Below are positions 42,089 to 51,281 of a stretch of DNA of 64,000 nucleotides, in pieces. How positions within the stretch are numbered: position 1 is the stretch's first letter; the number at the start of each line of letters is the position of its first letter. The stretch covers positions 1-64,000 of the forward strand of contig NZ_QPJT01000019.1 in assembly GCF_003337415.1 (NCBI RefSeq), in the 5' to 3' direction. The notes under the pieces were generated by a model that ran no database searches, was not told where the DNA came from, and was given only the letters and a program-made list of their open reading frames with translations. This stretch comes from Anaerobacterium chartisolvens (GTDB taxonomy: Bacteria > Bacillota > Clostridia > Acetivibrionales > DSM-27016). The position numbers were made by a program, and so were the translations under genes.

Positions 42089-43291
42089 ATGTCAAAGGGG
42101 TTATTTATTAATTTGCCTTCGCACGGGCACATAAATCCCACATTAGGGGTAGTGAAAGAATTGATTGAAAGAGGAGAGGAGGTGACATACTTACTGCCGG
42201 AACAGTTTAAAGAAAAGGTGGAGAATGTAGGAGCGAGGGTTAAAAGCTACAATTGCAGTCTAGGCATATACAAATTTGCCGATCCGGGTAAAATTAAGGA
42301 CAATATATTAAATTATCTTAAAACCTTTGAGGCATTGGCGGAAATAGTACTAAACAGTGAAGAAAAATACGATTACATAGTTTATGATCAGGTACTGGCT
42401 ATGGCAGAGCTGTTTGGAAGGAAGCTGCACACACCTACGGTATGCTCAATCACTACCTTTGTTTTTGATGAAAATTTTATTAATAACATTAAAGAAGCCG
42501 CCATGATGTATTCAGATTTTGATAACAGGATAAGCTGCTTGCTTTCTGAGGATAATGAAATTATAACAATTGCAAACAGGCTGCGCAACCAATACAATAT
42601 AGAGCTTCCTCCCATTAAAGAGCTCATCGGGACAAAAGGTACAATAAGCGTTGTCTATACATCAAAATATTTTCAGCCTTTTTCAGACCGGCTTGACGAC
42701 ACATATAAATTTGTAGGGCCGTCAATCGCGTATAGAAAAGAGCAAAGCAATTTATCGGATATAATTAACAAGGCAAACGGAAAGAGGAAGGTATATATAT
42801 CCTTGGGAACAGTATACAATGACTCTGCCGAATTTTATAAAAAATGCTTTAAAGCTTTTGAAAGCCTTGATTATGAATTTATAATGTCTGTTGGAAAGGA
42901 TACAAGCATTAAAGAGCTGGGGAGCATACCGAAAAACTTTTGCGTATACAATTATGTTCCTCAGCTTGAGGTGTTAAGCAAAGCAGACGCATTTATATCC
43001 CATGCAGGTATGAACAGCACTAATGAAGCACTTTTCTTTGGAGTACCGACCATATTGGTGCCACAATCGGTAGACCAGCCGTTTGTAGCAGGCAGAGTAG
43101 CGGAATTAGGGGCAGGAATTGCGCTTGATAATGAAAGCATTACTCCGGAATTGCTCAGAGAGTCATTAGAAAAAATATTAAAAGACGACTGTTACAAAAA
43201 CAACATAAAAAAGATAAAGCAATCCTTAAGAGAAGCGGGAGGGTATAAAACGGCTGCAAACTACATACAAGGCATCACCAAAACAGCTTAA
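42089..43291 (+). CDS. GT1-family glycosyltransferase (macrolide/YjiC type)
   Basis: The 400-residue GT-B enzyme opens GLFINLPSHGHINPTLGVVK, the acceptor-domain signature of MGT-type glycosyltransferases. Its C-terminal donor motif is ISHAGMNSTNEALFFGVPTI then PQSVDQPFVAGRVAELG. Enzymes of this type glycosylate macrolides, flavonoids or lipids using UDP-sugars. GAGGAGGG precedes the ATG. The upstream gap (41802-42088) is AT-rich without other genes. A palindromic repeat follows two bases after the stop. Confidence 0.9.
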   Translation: MSKGLFINLPSHGHINPTLGVVKELIERGEEVTYLLPEQFKEKVENVGARVKSYNCSLGIYKFADPGKIKDNILNYLKTFEALAEIVLNSEEKYDYIVYDQVLAMAELFGRKLHTPTVCSITTFVFDENFINNIKEAAMMYSDFDNRISCLLSEDNEIITIANRLRNQYNIELPPIKELIGTKGTISVVYTSKYFQPFSDRLDDTYKFVGPSIAYRKEQSNLSDIINKANGKRKVYISLGTVYNDSAEFYKKCFKAFESLDYEFIMSVGKDTSIKELGSIPKNFCVYNYVPQLEVLSKADAFISHAGMNSTNEALFFGVPTILVPQSVDQPFVAGRVAELGAGIALDNESITPELLRESLEKILKDDCYKNNIKKIKQSLREAGGYKTAANYIQGITKTA

Positions 43292-43293
43292 AC

Positions 43294-43375
43294 GGAACCA
43301 TGGGGACGGTTCTTATGCTTCCGTAGCGCAGCGTAGGACTGAAAGGAAAGCAGAAGAACCGTCCCCCATGATTCC
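43294..43375. repeat. 82-bp imperfect inverted repeat (GGGGACGGTTCTT type)
   Basis: The arms GGAACCATGGGGACGGTTCT and AGAACCGTCCCCCATGATTC are complementary apart from small bulges. Like the 58-bp family, its ends read GGGGAC and GTCCCC, but arm interior and loop differ. It starts two bases after the glycosyltransferase stop. Confidence 0.85.
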
Positions 43376-43413
43376 GCATTTTTAAAACAAGACCATTTAT
43401 CCCCATAATTTCC

Positions 43414-43442
43414 TTGACAGAACAACATTTTTTTGTTAAAGT
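43414..43442 (+). promoter_or_regulatory. candidate promoter of the amino-acid transporter operon
   Basis: TTGACA (43414-43419) lies 17 bases before a weak TAAAGT (43437-43442), with a terminator-like hairpin just downstream. Confidence 0.35.
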
Positions 43443-43459
43443 TTTATTCAAGATAATGG

Positions 43460-43491
43460 TGTCTGAACTTAACAGTTCAGGCATTTTTTTT
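43460..43491 (+). terminator. leader terminator before the amino-acid ABC transporter
   Basis: TGTCTGAAC and GTTCAGGCA form a 9-bp stem followed by eight T, 44 bases ahead of the ATPase gene. If transcription starts at 43414-43442 this is an attenuator. Otherwise it terminates upstream transcription. Confidence 0.7.
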
Positions 43492-43534
43492 ATCTTAGGC
43501 ATCAGAGCGAGGTTTGCGGGAGAAGGGGGATACT

Positions 43535-44257
43535 ATGATAAACATGGAGAATGTCAACAAGTTTTTTGGGACTCTGCATGTACTTAAAAATGTCAACCTG
43601 GAAGTTTCGGAAGGTGAAAAGCTGGTCATTATCGGACCCTCCGGTTCCGGAAAATCCACGGCTGTCCGCTGCATAAACTTTTTGGAAGCGCCAACCAGCG
43701 GACACGTATATATTAATGGGCAAAAGCTGACATCAAAAAATAAGACAAGACTGGTCAGACAAACCACGTCTATGGTTTTTCAACAGTTTAATCTTTACCC
43801 TCATATGACGGTCTTAAAGAATCTGACCCTGGCACCCGTTAAATTGCACCATAAGAGCAAAAAAGAAGCTGAAGACTTGGCGTACCATTATCTTGATATT
43901 GTAGGGCTTAGTGAAAAGGCCCATGCGTATCCGATAACTCTTTCGGGAGGACAGCAGCAGCGTATTGCTATCGCACGTGCATTATGTGCCCAGACAAAGA
44001 TTATATTGTTCGACGAACCCACATCCGCGCTTGATCCTGAAACAATTCAGGAGGTACTGGATGTCATGATTAAATTAGCCGGGGAAAACATTACAATGGT
44101 GGTGGTTACCCATGAAATGGGCTTTGCCCGCCAGGTGGCAGACCGAATTGTTTTCATGTCCGACGGACAGATTATCGAGGAAGGTGTTCCAGAGCATTTT
44201 TTCACCAATCCGGAAAATGACCGGGTTAAACAATTTCTTAGTAAGATTATTCGTTGA
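43535..44257 (+). CDS. polar amino-acid ABC transporter ATP-binding protein (GlnQ-like)
   Basis: The 240-residue ATPase has Walker A (GPSGSGKSTA), MVFQQFNLYPHMTVLKNL, signature (LSGGQQQRIAIARAL), Walker B (ILFDEPTSALDPE) and switch (VVTHEMGFARQVADRI). This pattern is specific to the polar amino-acid uptake class. ATG 43535 follows AGAAGGGGG. It heads a four-gene importer operon with a binding lipoprotein and two permeases. Confidence 0.93.
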   Translation: MINMENVNKFFGTLHVLKNVNLEVSEGEKLVIIGPSGSGKSTAVRCINFLEAPTSGHVYINGQKLTSKNKTRLVRQTTSMVFQQFNLYPHMTVLKNLTLAPVKLHHKSKKEAEDLAYHYLDIVGLSEKAHAYPITLSGGQQQRIAIARALCAQTKIILFDEPTSALDPETIQEVLDVMIKLAGENITMVVVTHEMGFARQVADRIVFMSDGQIIEEGVPEHFFTNPENDRVKQFLSKIIR

Positions 44258-44349
44258 TAAAATTTGGCTTGACAAGGAAAACACTGATTTATAGCTTGTA
44301 ATGTTAATACATTAACATTCTTAAAAAGAATATAAAAGGAGGAATATTT

Positions 44350-45252
44350 ATGAAAAGTTTAAAGAAATATGTAAGTCTGATGCTTAGCATACTCTTGCTG
44401 ACATCTATGTTAGCGGCATGTGGAGGTAAGGAAAGCGGGACTGGAGGCGCGGCGAATGCTGAAAGCTCTGGTACGGCCGTGAGCAATGATATCCCGCAAT
44501 ATCCTGCTGATGTGCAGGCTATTATTAAAAGGGGTGTTTTAAAGGTAGGTGTTAAGAACGCTGTAATAGGATTTGGATATGAGGACCCATTGACTAAAGA
44601 GTATAGCGGGCTTGAGATTACTCTGGCAAAGAAGATTGCGGAGCATCTTGGAGTTTATTTTGAGTTTACCGCCGTTACTGCCGCGACGCGCACTGAGCTT
44701 CTCGATTCCGGAGACATTGACTGTGTATTGGCAACATTTACAATTACCGATGAAAGAAAGAAAAGCTGGGATTTTTCATCCCCCTATTACACTGATTATG
44801 TTACTGTTTTGGTTGAAAATTCATCGGGCATCAAAGGGCTTGAAGGCTTGGTTAATAAGAAGGTCGGTGTTTCTTCAGGCTCAACATCAGCCAAGGCTTT
44901 GGTAAAAGCGATGATTGACGGAGGCATTATAAGCGGTGACAGCTTTAAAGAGGATACCTTTGATCCGGCGACATGGAATACGGGGGTTTCCTTCCATCAA
45001 TATGATGATTATCCGACAATCTCCACTGCACTGAGCGCAGGGGAGATTATGGCGTTTTGCGTGGATAAGTCCATTCTTGCCGTCTACAATACCGATAGCC
45101 GGTCTTATATAGCGGATAAGTTCTCGCCTCAGAATTACGGAGTTGCTACTAAAAAAGGCTCGGGATTTACAGCGGTTGTTGAAGAGCTGATTACAGGCTG
45201 GCTGTCGGATGGGACTATTGACAAATTAGTCTCTGAAAACGGACTGGAATAA
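44350..45252 (+). CDS. amino-acid ABC transporter substrate-binding lipoprotein
   Basis: The 300-residue protein has a lipoprotein signal ending in LAACGG. A solute-binding family 3 fold follows: RGVLKVGVKNAVIGFGYED, LGLEITLAKKIAEHLG-like segment, DCVLATFTITDERKKSWDFS and KVGVSSGSTSAKAL. It captures an amino acid outside the membrane for the adjacent permeases. The ATG follows AGGAGG. The arginine/aspartate pair of the ligand pocket is not resolvable by eye, so the substrate is open. Confidence 0.92.
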   Translation: MKSLKKYVSLMLSILLLTSMLAACGGKESGTGGAANAESSGTAVSNDIPQYPADVQAIIKRGVLKVGVKNAVIGFGYEDPLTKEYSGLEITLAKKIAEHLGVYFEFTAVTAATRTELLDSGDIDCVLATFTITDERKKSWDFSSPYYTDYVTVLVENSSGIKGLEGLVNKKVGVSSGSTSAKALVKAMIDGGIISGDSFKEDTFDPATWNTGVSFHQYDDYPTISTALSAGEIMAFCVDKSILAVYNTDSRSYIADKFSPQNYGVATKKGSGFTAVVEELITGWLSDGTIDKLVSENGLE

Positions 45253-45291
45253 TGGCTCCGGCATTATTAAAAATAGGCGGGAGGAAACGGA

Positions 45292-46005
45292 TTGGAAGGT
45301 TTATTTTCTATAGCTGCATGGGAAAAGGTATGGATATACCGCTCTACCTTTCTATTGGGCTTATATAATACCGGCAGAATGGCGTTGTTGGCTTTGTTGC
45401 TGTCACTGCTGCTGGGGATGCTGTTTGGATTAATGGCTACCGGCGGAAAGAAGTATCTGCAAGGCATAAGCCGTGTTTACGTAGAGCTGATTCAGAATAC
45501 ACCACTGATTCTTCAACTGTGCTTTTTGTATTACGCTCTTGCGTTTTCGGGAAAAAGCCTTGGGATTATAGTCACAGGGACTATCTCTCTGGGTATTTAT
45601 CATGGAGCCTATGTGTCTGAGGTTATTCGTGCGGGCATTGGATCTATTTCTAAAGGGCAATTTGAAGCGGCTGATTCTCAAGGCTTCAATTATGTCGAAA
45701 AGATGTATTATGTTATTTTGCCGCAAAGCATAAAAATCATACTTCCGCCTATGGTAAATCAGGTTGTAAACCTGATAAAAAATACCTCGTGCCTTTATAT
45801 AATTGGAGGGGCCGATTTGATTTCACTGACCTACAGCTTTGTGACAGGGGCTACAACGGGAGGGGCATATGCGCCGGCATATCTGGTCAGCGGGTTGTTG
45901 TTCTTTGTTGTTTGTTTCCCTCTGTCCACTTTGGCGGGTATGTGGGAGGATTCCCTTAAAAAGCGGGATCGAAGGGCAGCCGGCGGGCAAAAAGCAATTT
46001 CTTAA
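45292..46005 (+). CDS. amino-acid ABC transporter permease 1
   Basis: The 237-residue His/Glu/Gln/Arg/opine-family permease has about five transmembrane helices and the ATPase-contact loop EAADSQGFNYVEKMYYVILPQ. It starts with TTG at 45292, eight bases after GGGAGGA. It pairs with the following permease as a heterodimer. Confidence 0.9.
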   Translation: MEGLFSIAAWEKVWIYRSTFLLGLYNTGRMALLALLLSLLLGMLFGLMATGGKKYLQGISRVYVELIQNTPLILQLCFLYYALAFSGKSLGIIVTGTISLGIYHGAYVSEVIRAGIGSISKGQFEAADSQGFNYVEKMYYVILPQSIKIILPPMVNQVVNLIKNTSCLYIIGGADLISLTYSFVTGATTGGAYAPAYLVSGLLFFVVCFPLSTLAGMWEDSLKKRDRRAAGGQKAIS

Positions 46006-46023
46006 GGGGGTGACGGCAAGGCA

Positions 46024-46818
46024 ATGAGTACTTTAGAGGGCAGTTTATCCATATTGAAGAATCCGGCAATCCTTGTCTATATTTTTAAAGGGGTGGCCTT
46101 TACAATTATAATATCGTTGGTTGCGGTAGGGATTGGGCTTGTTTTAGGCTCGATACTTGCACTTGTGCGTAATTATTGCAGCAAGGAAAAGATATTGCTT
46201 AAATGGCTGGCTACAGCTTATATTGAGGTTTTCAGAAACACACCGCTGCTTCTGTGGATATTTATATGCCTGGTGTTTTGTCCAATTCCTGAGGCACTGT
46301 CAAAAAGGATGTTCGGACTTACCTCGGTGGAGGTTAAGCTTTTATTTAAAGGGGCTACGGCATTGACTCTGTTCACCTCCTCCGTTATTGCCGAAATTGT
46401 ACGCGGAGGATTGAATTCTGTGGATCACGGGCAGTTTGAAGCAGGACACTCTCAAGGCTTTAATACCATACAGATTATGCTGTATATTGTTCTGCCTCAA
46501 GCGTACAGAAATATAATACCGACATTGCTAAGCCAGGTTATAACGACAATTAAAGACTCGTCTTATTTAGCGAATATTGCGGTTATTGAGCTGATGTCAA
46601 GAGTAAAAACGCTGCTGAGCGCGGCCAACAGATATAATGGCACAGGCTCAGTTAATGTATCAGATGTTTTTGTATTGTTTGGCTTTGCGGCAATTATTTA
46701 TTTCATAATTAATTTTGCCCTGTCCTTTTTGGTCAGAGGGAACAGTAATGTAAAAACAAAACAGTATTGCCATCCCCGGGAACGGAACACCACAGGGGGT
46801 GTTCCCTACGAATTGTGA
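46024..46818 (+). CDS. amino-acid ABC transporter permease 2 with repeat-derived C-terminus
   Basis: The 264-residue permease has about five transmembrane helices and the contact loop EAGHSQGFNTIQIMLYIVLPQ. Family members end soon after the last helix (about residue 240 here, LSFLVRGN). In this gene the last ~20 codons (KTKQYCHPRERNTTGGVPYE and one more residue) run into the GC-rich repeat at 46783-46817, which supplies the stop. The fold should tolerate this, but the natural stop has been displaced. Confidence 0.88.
   Translation: MSTLEGSLSILKNPAILVYIFKGVAFTIIISLVAVGIGLVLGSILALVRNYCSKEKILLKWLATAYIEVFRNTPLLLWIFICLVFCPIPEALSKRMFGLTSVEVKLLFKGATALTLFTSSVIAEIVRGGLNSVDHGQFEAGHSQGFNTIQIMLYIVLPQAYRNIIPTLLSQVITTIKDSSYLANIAVIELMSRVKTLLSAANRYNGTGSVNVSDVFVLFGFAAIIYFIINFALSFLVRGNSNVKTKQYCHPRERNTTGGVPYEL
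46783..46817. repeat. GC-rich GGGAACACC repeat, copy B (inverted)
   Basis: Thirty-five of 35 bases are identical to the reverse complement of 12637-12671. The repeat forms the last codons and stop of the preceding permease gene. Confidence 0.88.
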
Positions 46819-46867
46819 ACGCCAATTGTTTTCATGCGTTCTCCTGTGTCAAAAAAGTCGTGGAGGT

Positions 46868-46926
46868 GGGGACATTCCTGGAGCTATTCTACAAAGGAAG
46901 TTGCTGATTTTTTGAGGAATGTCCCC
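46868..46926. repeat. 58-bp palindromic repeat, copy 3
   Basis: The element reads GGGGACATTCCT at its left and AGGAATGTCCCC at its right, with the family loop CAAAGGAAGTTGC. The left arm is more degraded than in copies 1 and 2. The stop codon of the leftward DUF5301-like gene lies inside it. Confidence 0.85.
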
Positions 46927-47474
46927 AGTAGGGAACGCCCCCCGTGGCGTTCCTCCCCCCATGGCGTTCCGCCCCCCTTGGGGTTCTCAGCCATGGAATA
47001 CCTTGTAAAGTCGGTATATATCTTATGTATTGCAGCGTTGGCGTCGCTGCTGCTTCTATATACTCCAATATACGGCTCCTCGATATAGTACGCGCTCCCT
47101 TCGCTGTACAGACACAGTGTCCTCCGTTCCTCTGAAAGGTTGAGCCTGATAACGAGATAGCTATTCTGCACCGGATAGTCATTTACAGATGACCGCAGTG
47201 TTTTTCTTGCTCCGGTTAGTGCGGATAAAACGCTTTTGATGTCACCCTTGTCTGTCGCAGTGACAGCGCCAAGACTTTCATATTCGTTAAATTGCTCCAT
47301 ATCCATAGAAAGAACAGAGGCGGCGTCGGGCAGCTCCAGCATTTTCACGGGATTTGCCAGCAAAAACACGGCGGCGGCAGTACATGCAATAACCACAACG
47401 GTTATTACCCAAAGCGCAGGCTTTTTATGGTTTAAAATATTCCTTTTAAGTATTTGACAAATCAGCTTATCCAT
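46884..47474 (-). CDS. DUF5301-like / BlaR1 C-terminal-like membrane protein, C-terminus rewritten by repeats
   Basis: The 196-residue protein has one transmembrane helix near residues 20-42 preceded by NHKKPALWV, a segment typical of the C-terminal part of BlaR1-type proteins. An extracytoplasmic DUF5301-like domain (about 45-158: LPDAASVLSMDMEQ, GDIKSVLSALTG, YYIEEPYIGVY) follows. The last ~36 codons (from GGGTPWGEERHGG) come from the GC-rich repeat and the 58-bp palindrome. GGAGG precedes the start. No BlaR1 peptidase or BlaI repressor gene lies beside it, so it appears to be an orphan or a remnant of such a system. Confidence 0.65.
   Translation of the reverse strand: MDKLICQILKRNILNHKKPALWVITVVVIACTAAAVFLLANPVKMLELPDAASVLSMDMEQFNEYESLGAVTATDKGDIKSVLSALTGARKTLRSSVNDYPVQNSYLVIRLNLSEERRTLCLYSEGSAYYIEEPYIGVYRSSSDANAAIHKIYTDFTRYSMAENPKGGGTPWGEERHGGRSLLGTFLKKSATSFVE
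46927..46998. repeat. GC-rich GGGAACGCC repeat, copy C
   Basis: GTAGGGAACGCCCCCCGTGG is a diverged version of the repeat at 12637, followed by two further GGCGTTCC-like units. It directly abuts the 58-bp palindrome. The leftward gene reads through it. Confidence 0.75.
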
Positions 47475-47625
47475 CGCGACCTCCTTTTGTACTCTTGCGG
47501 CAGCCTTTTAATCTCACGGACTCTTCGCCATAGTGCAATTCCTACTTAGCCTATGTTGTGCAAACCCGTGCCTTTAATCTATACAACACAGACCTGATTG
47601 TCAATATGTCCCCATAGGTCTATCG

Positions 47626-49128
47626 TCACCTCTCTTCAGATTTTTTGTATTCCTGCGGGCTCATGCCTGTATACATTTTAAATACTTTGCTGAAGTAAAA
47701 CTGGTCACTGAAACGAAGTGTATCCGATATATTTTTTATTAATATGTCGTTATCGGAGCGAAGAAGTTTTTTTGCCTCCTCAATTTTTAAATTCATGTAA
47801 TAGGCCATTGGGGAGATACTAAATTGAGACTTAAAAATCCTGCATATGTAAGATGATGTCAGGTCAAATTTATCTGCCAAGTCTTGCAGTGTAATGCTGT
47901 TATACAGGTTTGATTGAATGAATTGGCCAATTTTTTCTATTAATTCCTTCAAAGATATATTTTCCGATTCAGTTAAGCCATCAAAAAACGACTTAACGTG
48001 ATTTATCATGTTCTTTTTGAGATCCTGATACGTATTACAGGGATATAGGAGTTGTTCGACATCCAGAGATATATCAAGTTGTGGGATATTGATAGCATTA
48101 TTGGCTTCATACAGACATTCGATCATTATAGTCAAAAATCTTTTAATATAAAGCAGGTTGAAGCTCTTTTGTTCCCATTCACATAAATCGGCTTCAATTT
48201 TATTAAAAAGACTATTTAGAGGGGAGTTTTTCATGAGCAGATCATACTTTCTCTTAAGCTTGTATGACAATTCGTTTAATAATTTTAAATCAATGCTGTT
48301 TACATTATTCTCAAACAATATTTGCGATTTGCCCAATATGATCTGGCAGCTTAATTCCTGTGACAAGCGGGTGTACCTATCACAAAGTTTTGATATATCC
48401 GAAATCCTTGAACTTGTAATAATATTTATTTGTGGGTACTCTTTAACCAGTTTGTTGAACAGTAATTCGGCATTTAACAAAAAATGTTCGGGTTCATGTT
48501 CAGAAGTATTATAGATAATGACCTTTTCCGAAATGAATTCAGTGTCAATTATATTGAAATCAATATTGCTTCCCTCGCTTATGTATTTTTTTACATTATT
48601 ATTTTCCAAAGACTGCGGACCTTTTCTGGATAAGCCTGTCCGCACAACCGATAAAACAAAGCTTTTATCCTTAAAAGGTATAAGATCAAGTTCTCCGGAA
48701 TACGTATTCATCAGCAGTCTGGACAGTGTTTTTTCCAAGACAAGCTCTTTTGCCGTATCAATTTCTCCGGTAATTTTCTCAATAACAGCCTCCAACTCAC
48801 CGGGGTCAATAGGCTTAAGTATATATCCGTCTATTTGAAGTTTGATTGCCTGACGGGCATATTCGAAGTCACCATAACCACTTATTATCACACACTTTAG
48901 TGAAGGAGATATTTTTTTCCCCTCATTTACCAGTGTTAACCCGTCCTTCACAGGCATTTTTATATCTGTAAAAAGAATATCAATATCCTCTCTTTTTAAT
49001 ATTTCCAACGCCTCTTCACCATCGAAAGCAGCAGCTACTACCTTTAGCCTGCTATTGATTGATTCTAACTGGTCGGTAATATCCTTTAAAATAAGTTTGT
49101 TGTCTTCAACAACTAATACTTTGTACAT
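47626..49128 (-). CDS. AraC-type response regulator (YesN family)
   Basis: The 500-residue protein has an N-terminal receiver (VEDN, phospho-acceptor in ILFTDIKMPVKDG near 54, lysine in LKPIDPGE), a long ~270-residue middle, and a C-terminal pair of AraC helix-turn-helix motifs (about 400-498, ITLQDLADKFDLTSSYICRI and FSKVFKMYTGMSPQEYKK). ATG 49128 follows GGGGAGA. With the YesM-type kinase 24 bases upstream it probably activates the divergent sugar ABC operon at 51.3 kb. Confidence 0.92.
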   Translation of the reverse strand: MYKVLVVEDNKLILKDITDQLESINSRLKVVAAAFDGEEALEILKREDIDILFTDIKMPVKDGLTLVNEGKKISPSLKCVIISGYGDFEYARQAIKLQIDGYILKPIDPGELEAVIEKITGEIDTAKELVLEKTLSRLLMNTYSGELDLIPFKDKSFVLSVVRTGLSRKGPQSLENNNVKKYISEGSNIDFNIIDTEFISEKVIIYNTSEHEPEHFLLNAELLFNKLVKEYPQINIITSSRISDISKLCDRYTRLSQELSCQIILGKSQILFENNVNSIDLKLLNELSYKLKRKYDLLMKNSPLNSLFNKIEADLCEWEQKSFNLLYIKRFLTIMIECLYEANNAINIPQLDISLDVEQLLYPCNTYQDLKKNMINHVKSFFDGLTESENISLKELIEKIGQFIQSNLYNSITLQDLADKFDLTSSYICRIFKSQFSISPMAYYMNLKIEEAKKLLRSDNDILIKNISDTLRFSDQFYFSKVFKMYTGMSPQEYKKSEER

Positions 49129-49152
49129 GAGAAATCTCCCCAAAAATAATAT

Positions 49153-50955
49153 TTAAAGTTCTAAGGATGATATTTGAGGTTTAATGGGCCCCGATATTGA
49201 TACAGTAGTACCGGATCCATTATTACTGCAGATGTCAAAACTCAGCTCTTCACCGTATAAAAGCTTGAGGCGCATTACCGTATTAACGATGCCCATGCTG
49301 CACATGCCCGGAGTGTCATCTGAACGTTCCTGAGTGACTAAAGCGTTATTGCCGGAAATCTTTTCCCAGATTTCATCGAGTTTATCAGGTTTTATTCCTA
49401 TGCCGTTATCACTTATTATAATTACCCATGAATCATTTTTTTCAATGCATGAAATGGAAATTTTCCAGGGCGGCTTGCACTTTATAAAACCATGTTGAAT
49501 TGCATTTTCGACAAAGGGTTGTATGACAAGTCTGGGCAAAGTAATCAATTTGATTGATTCCTGCAGGTCTATACTATAATTTATCGCGTCTCCATAGCTT
49601 TTTTCCTGAAGAGACAGGTAATTCCACATATAACTTATTTCCTCTTCCAGCGTCACTGTGGAAAATGGGGAGTTAACAATGTATCTTAACATGTTCGAAA
49701 GCTGTTTACACATTTTTACGGCATCGTCACCCTTGTTATTGCGGATGGAAATGCTTATGAGATATAAAACGTTATGGATAAAGTGAGGCGACATTTGAGC
49801 CTGTAAGGCTGAAAACCGTGCTTTTGCTTCCTCCTTATGAGCAGTTATTTCGCTTTGCACGGATTCCTTCAGCCTGAAAAGCATATCCTGAAACGCTTTA
49901 TTTAGCATTTCAATCTCGTTGTTATAGGACACACCGTCAAAATTGAACTCCATGTTACTGCCGTTAACTTTTAATATTTCATCACGGAGCTTTATTATTG
50001 GGGTGGTCAATATTCTGGAAAAGTAATATATAAACATAAGTGATAAAATTAACAATACAAAGATGAAAATGTAATTTGCAAACTTCATTGTGTTCAGGGG
50101 AGCAAAAAGAGATTCGGTCGTATATTGGATAAATACATGCCATTGACTGTAGACCGACTTGAAGTGAAAAAAATAGTTGTTGCTTGAATCTCTTAGATAA
50201 CTACCGCCGCTGGTTTTGCTGGAAGTCAGAAAAGTTAACGTTTTATCGCCCAGAGGTTCCTTTAAATAAACAATATTGTTGTATTTATCAATGATAATAC
50301 ATTTACCTAAGCTTCCGACATTAAAAATTTCATCCAGCACATGATTATCCTGAATGATTTCCAGATAGCCGCATAAATTACCCAGATTGTCCATTATCGG
50401 AATAATTATGGAATAATTTGGAGCAGATGCTTGGCTGGTATTTGAGTTGCTGCAGTATATTGTAAACTTATCCTTCTCCAAATCATTCTGATAGAGTTTA
50501 TCGCGCAATACTTTCTCCAAATTCCCAACACTTGTTGACGTAAATGAATATTTATACTTCATATTTTTGCTGTAAACATAAATATTCGTATATGCTATGT
50601 TTGGGGATAGAGAAAAAGAATTGAGGGAAACTACTCTTGCAATGGTATCGCCTATATTCCGATCAAACATAGTAAGGTCATAGTCATTGATGTCATCGAA
50701 TTGGTTTATAATTTTCAACTGCTCAATCAATCCGGGTTCATACGCAAGATTTCTGGCCGACTGGGTTAAATCTCTCATATAATAATCAATCTGTTTTGTG
50801 AATTTGGATGTCAGTTCCTCAATATTTTCGATAATTCTATCTTCCTGTATTTTCATAAAATACAGAGAAATATATAAACCGAATGAAATAACCATTACAA
50901 ACATCACAATTGAGAAACTTATTATGATTTTTGTCTGAAGATTGATGTTGTTCAT
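49153..50955 (-). CDS. YesM-family sensor histidine kinase
   Basis: The 600-residue membrane kinase has helices near 9-31 and 291-312 flanking a large external (Cache-like) sensor domain. HAMP (about 312-365) and a LytS/YesM-type kinase core follow: SPHFIHNVLYLIS with the phospho-histidine, PRLVIQPFVENAIQHG, and the ATP motif DNGIGI. AGGAGA precedes the start. It lies divergent to the carbohydrate transporter operon across a 326-bp gap, and should signal an extracellular sugar to the AraC-type regulator. Confidence 0.92.
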   Translation of the reverse strand: MNNINLQTKIIISFSIVMFVMVISFGLYISLYFMKIQEDRIIENIEELTSKFTKQIDYYMRDLTQSARNLAYEPGLIEQLKIINQFDDINDYDLTMFDRNIGDTIARVVSLNSFSLSPNIAYTNIYVYSKNMKYKYSFTSTSVGNLEKVLRDKLYQNDLEKDKFTIYCSNSNTSQASAPNYSIIIPIMDNLGNLCGYLEIIQDNHVLDEIFNVGSLGKCIIIDKYNNIVYLKEPLGDKTLTFLTSSKTSGGSYLRDSSNNYFFHFKSVYSQWHVFIQYTTESLFAPLNTMKFANYIFIFVLLILSLMFIYYFSRILTTPIIKLRDEILKVNGSNMEFNFDGVSYNNEIEMLNKAFQDMLFRLKESVQSEITAHKEEAKARFSALQAQMSPHFIHNVLYLISISIRNNKGDDAVKMCKQLSNMLRYIVNSPFSTVTLEEEISYMWNYLSLQEKSYGDAINYSIDLQESIKLITLPRLVIQPFVENAIQHGFIKCKPPWKISISCIEKNDSWVIIISDNGIGIKPDKLDEIWEKISGNNALVTQERSDDTPGMCSMGIVNTVMRLKLLYGEELSFDICSNNGSGTTVSISGPIKPQISSLEL

Positions 50956-50997
50956 TTACTTTTCTCCTATAATGAAAGTATCATCTTTGGCTATTGG

Positions 50998-51026
50998 TTA
51001 TATTGTATGTTATATTGTATGTTATA
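50998..51026. repeat. short tandem repeat in the divergent promoter region
   Basis: TTATATTGTATG occurs twice in tandem, followed by TTATATAC, in the 326-bp gap between the kinase and the sugar-binding protein. The rest of the gap is AT-rich. The tandem copies may be a regulator binding site, but no AraC consensus can be asserted. Confidence 0.4.
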
Positions 51027-51281
51027 TACTGAACGAACTAATTATGTTAAGTCTTTAGATTGAATTGTATAACAGTTTCGCATATGTTTCAATATGAAAG
51101 GACGCAAATTGGATGCCTGGTCAAAAATTCACATGGTGTGAATTCAAAATATTACATTTATTTTCTCCGGTTTTCGATTTATTATTAAACATGTAAAACA
51201 ATTTTGGTTATTAACCTATTAGTGCACTATAGTTGTTGATAACACCTGTTACAAATTCAATATATTATAAGGAGGAGCATT

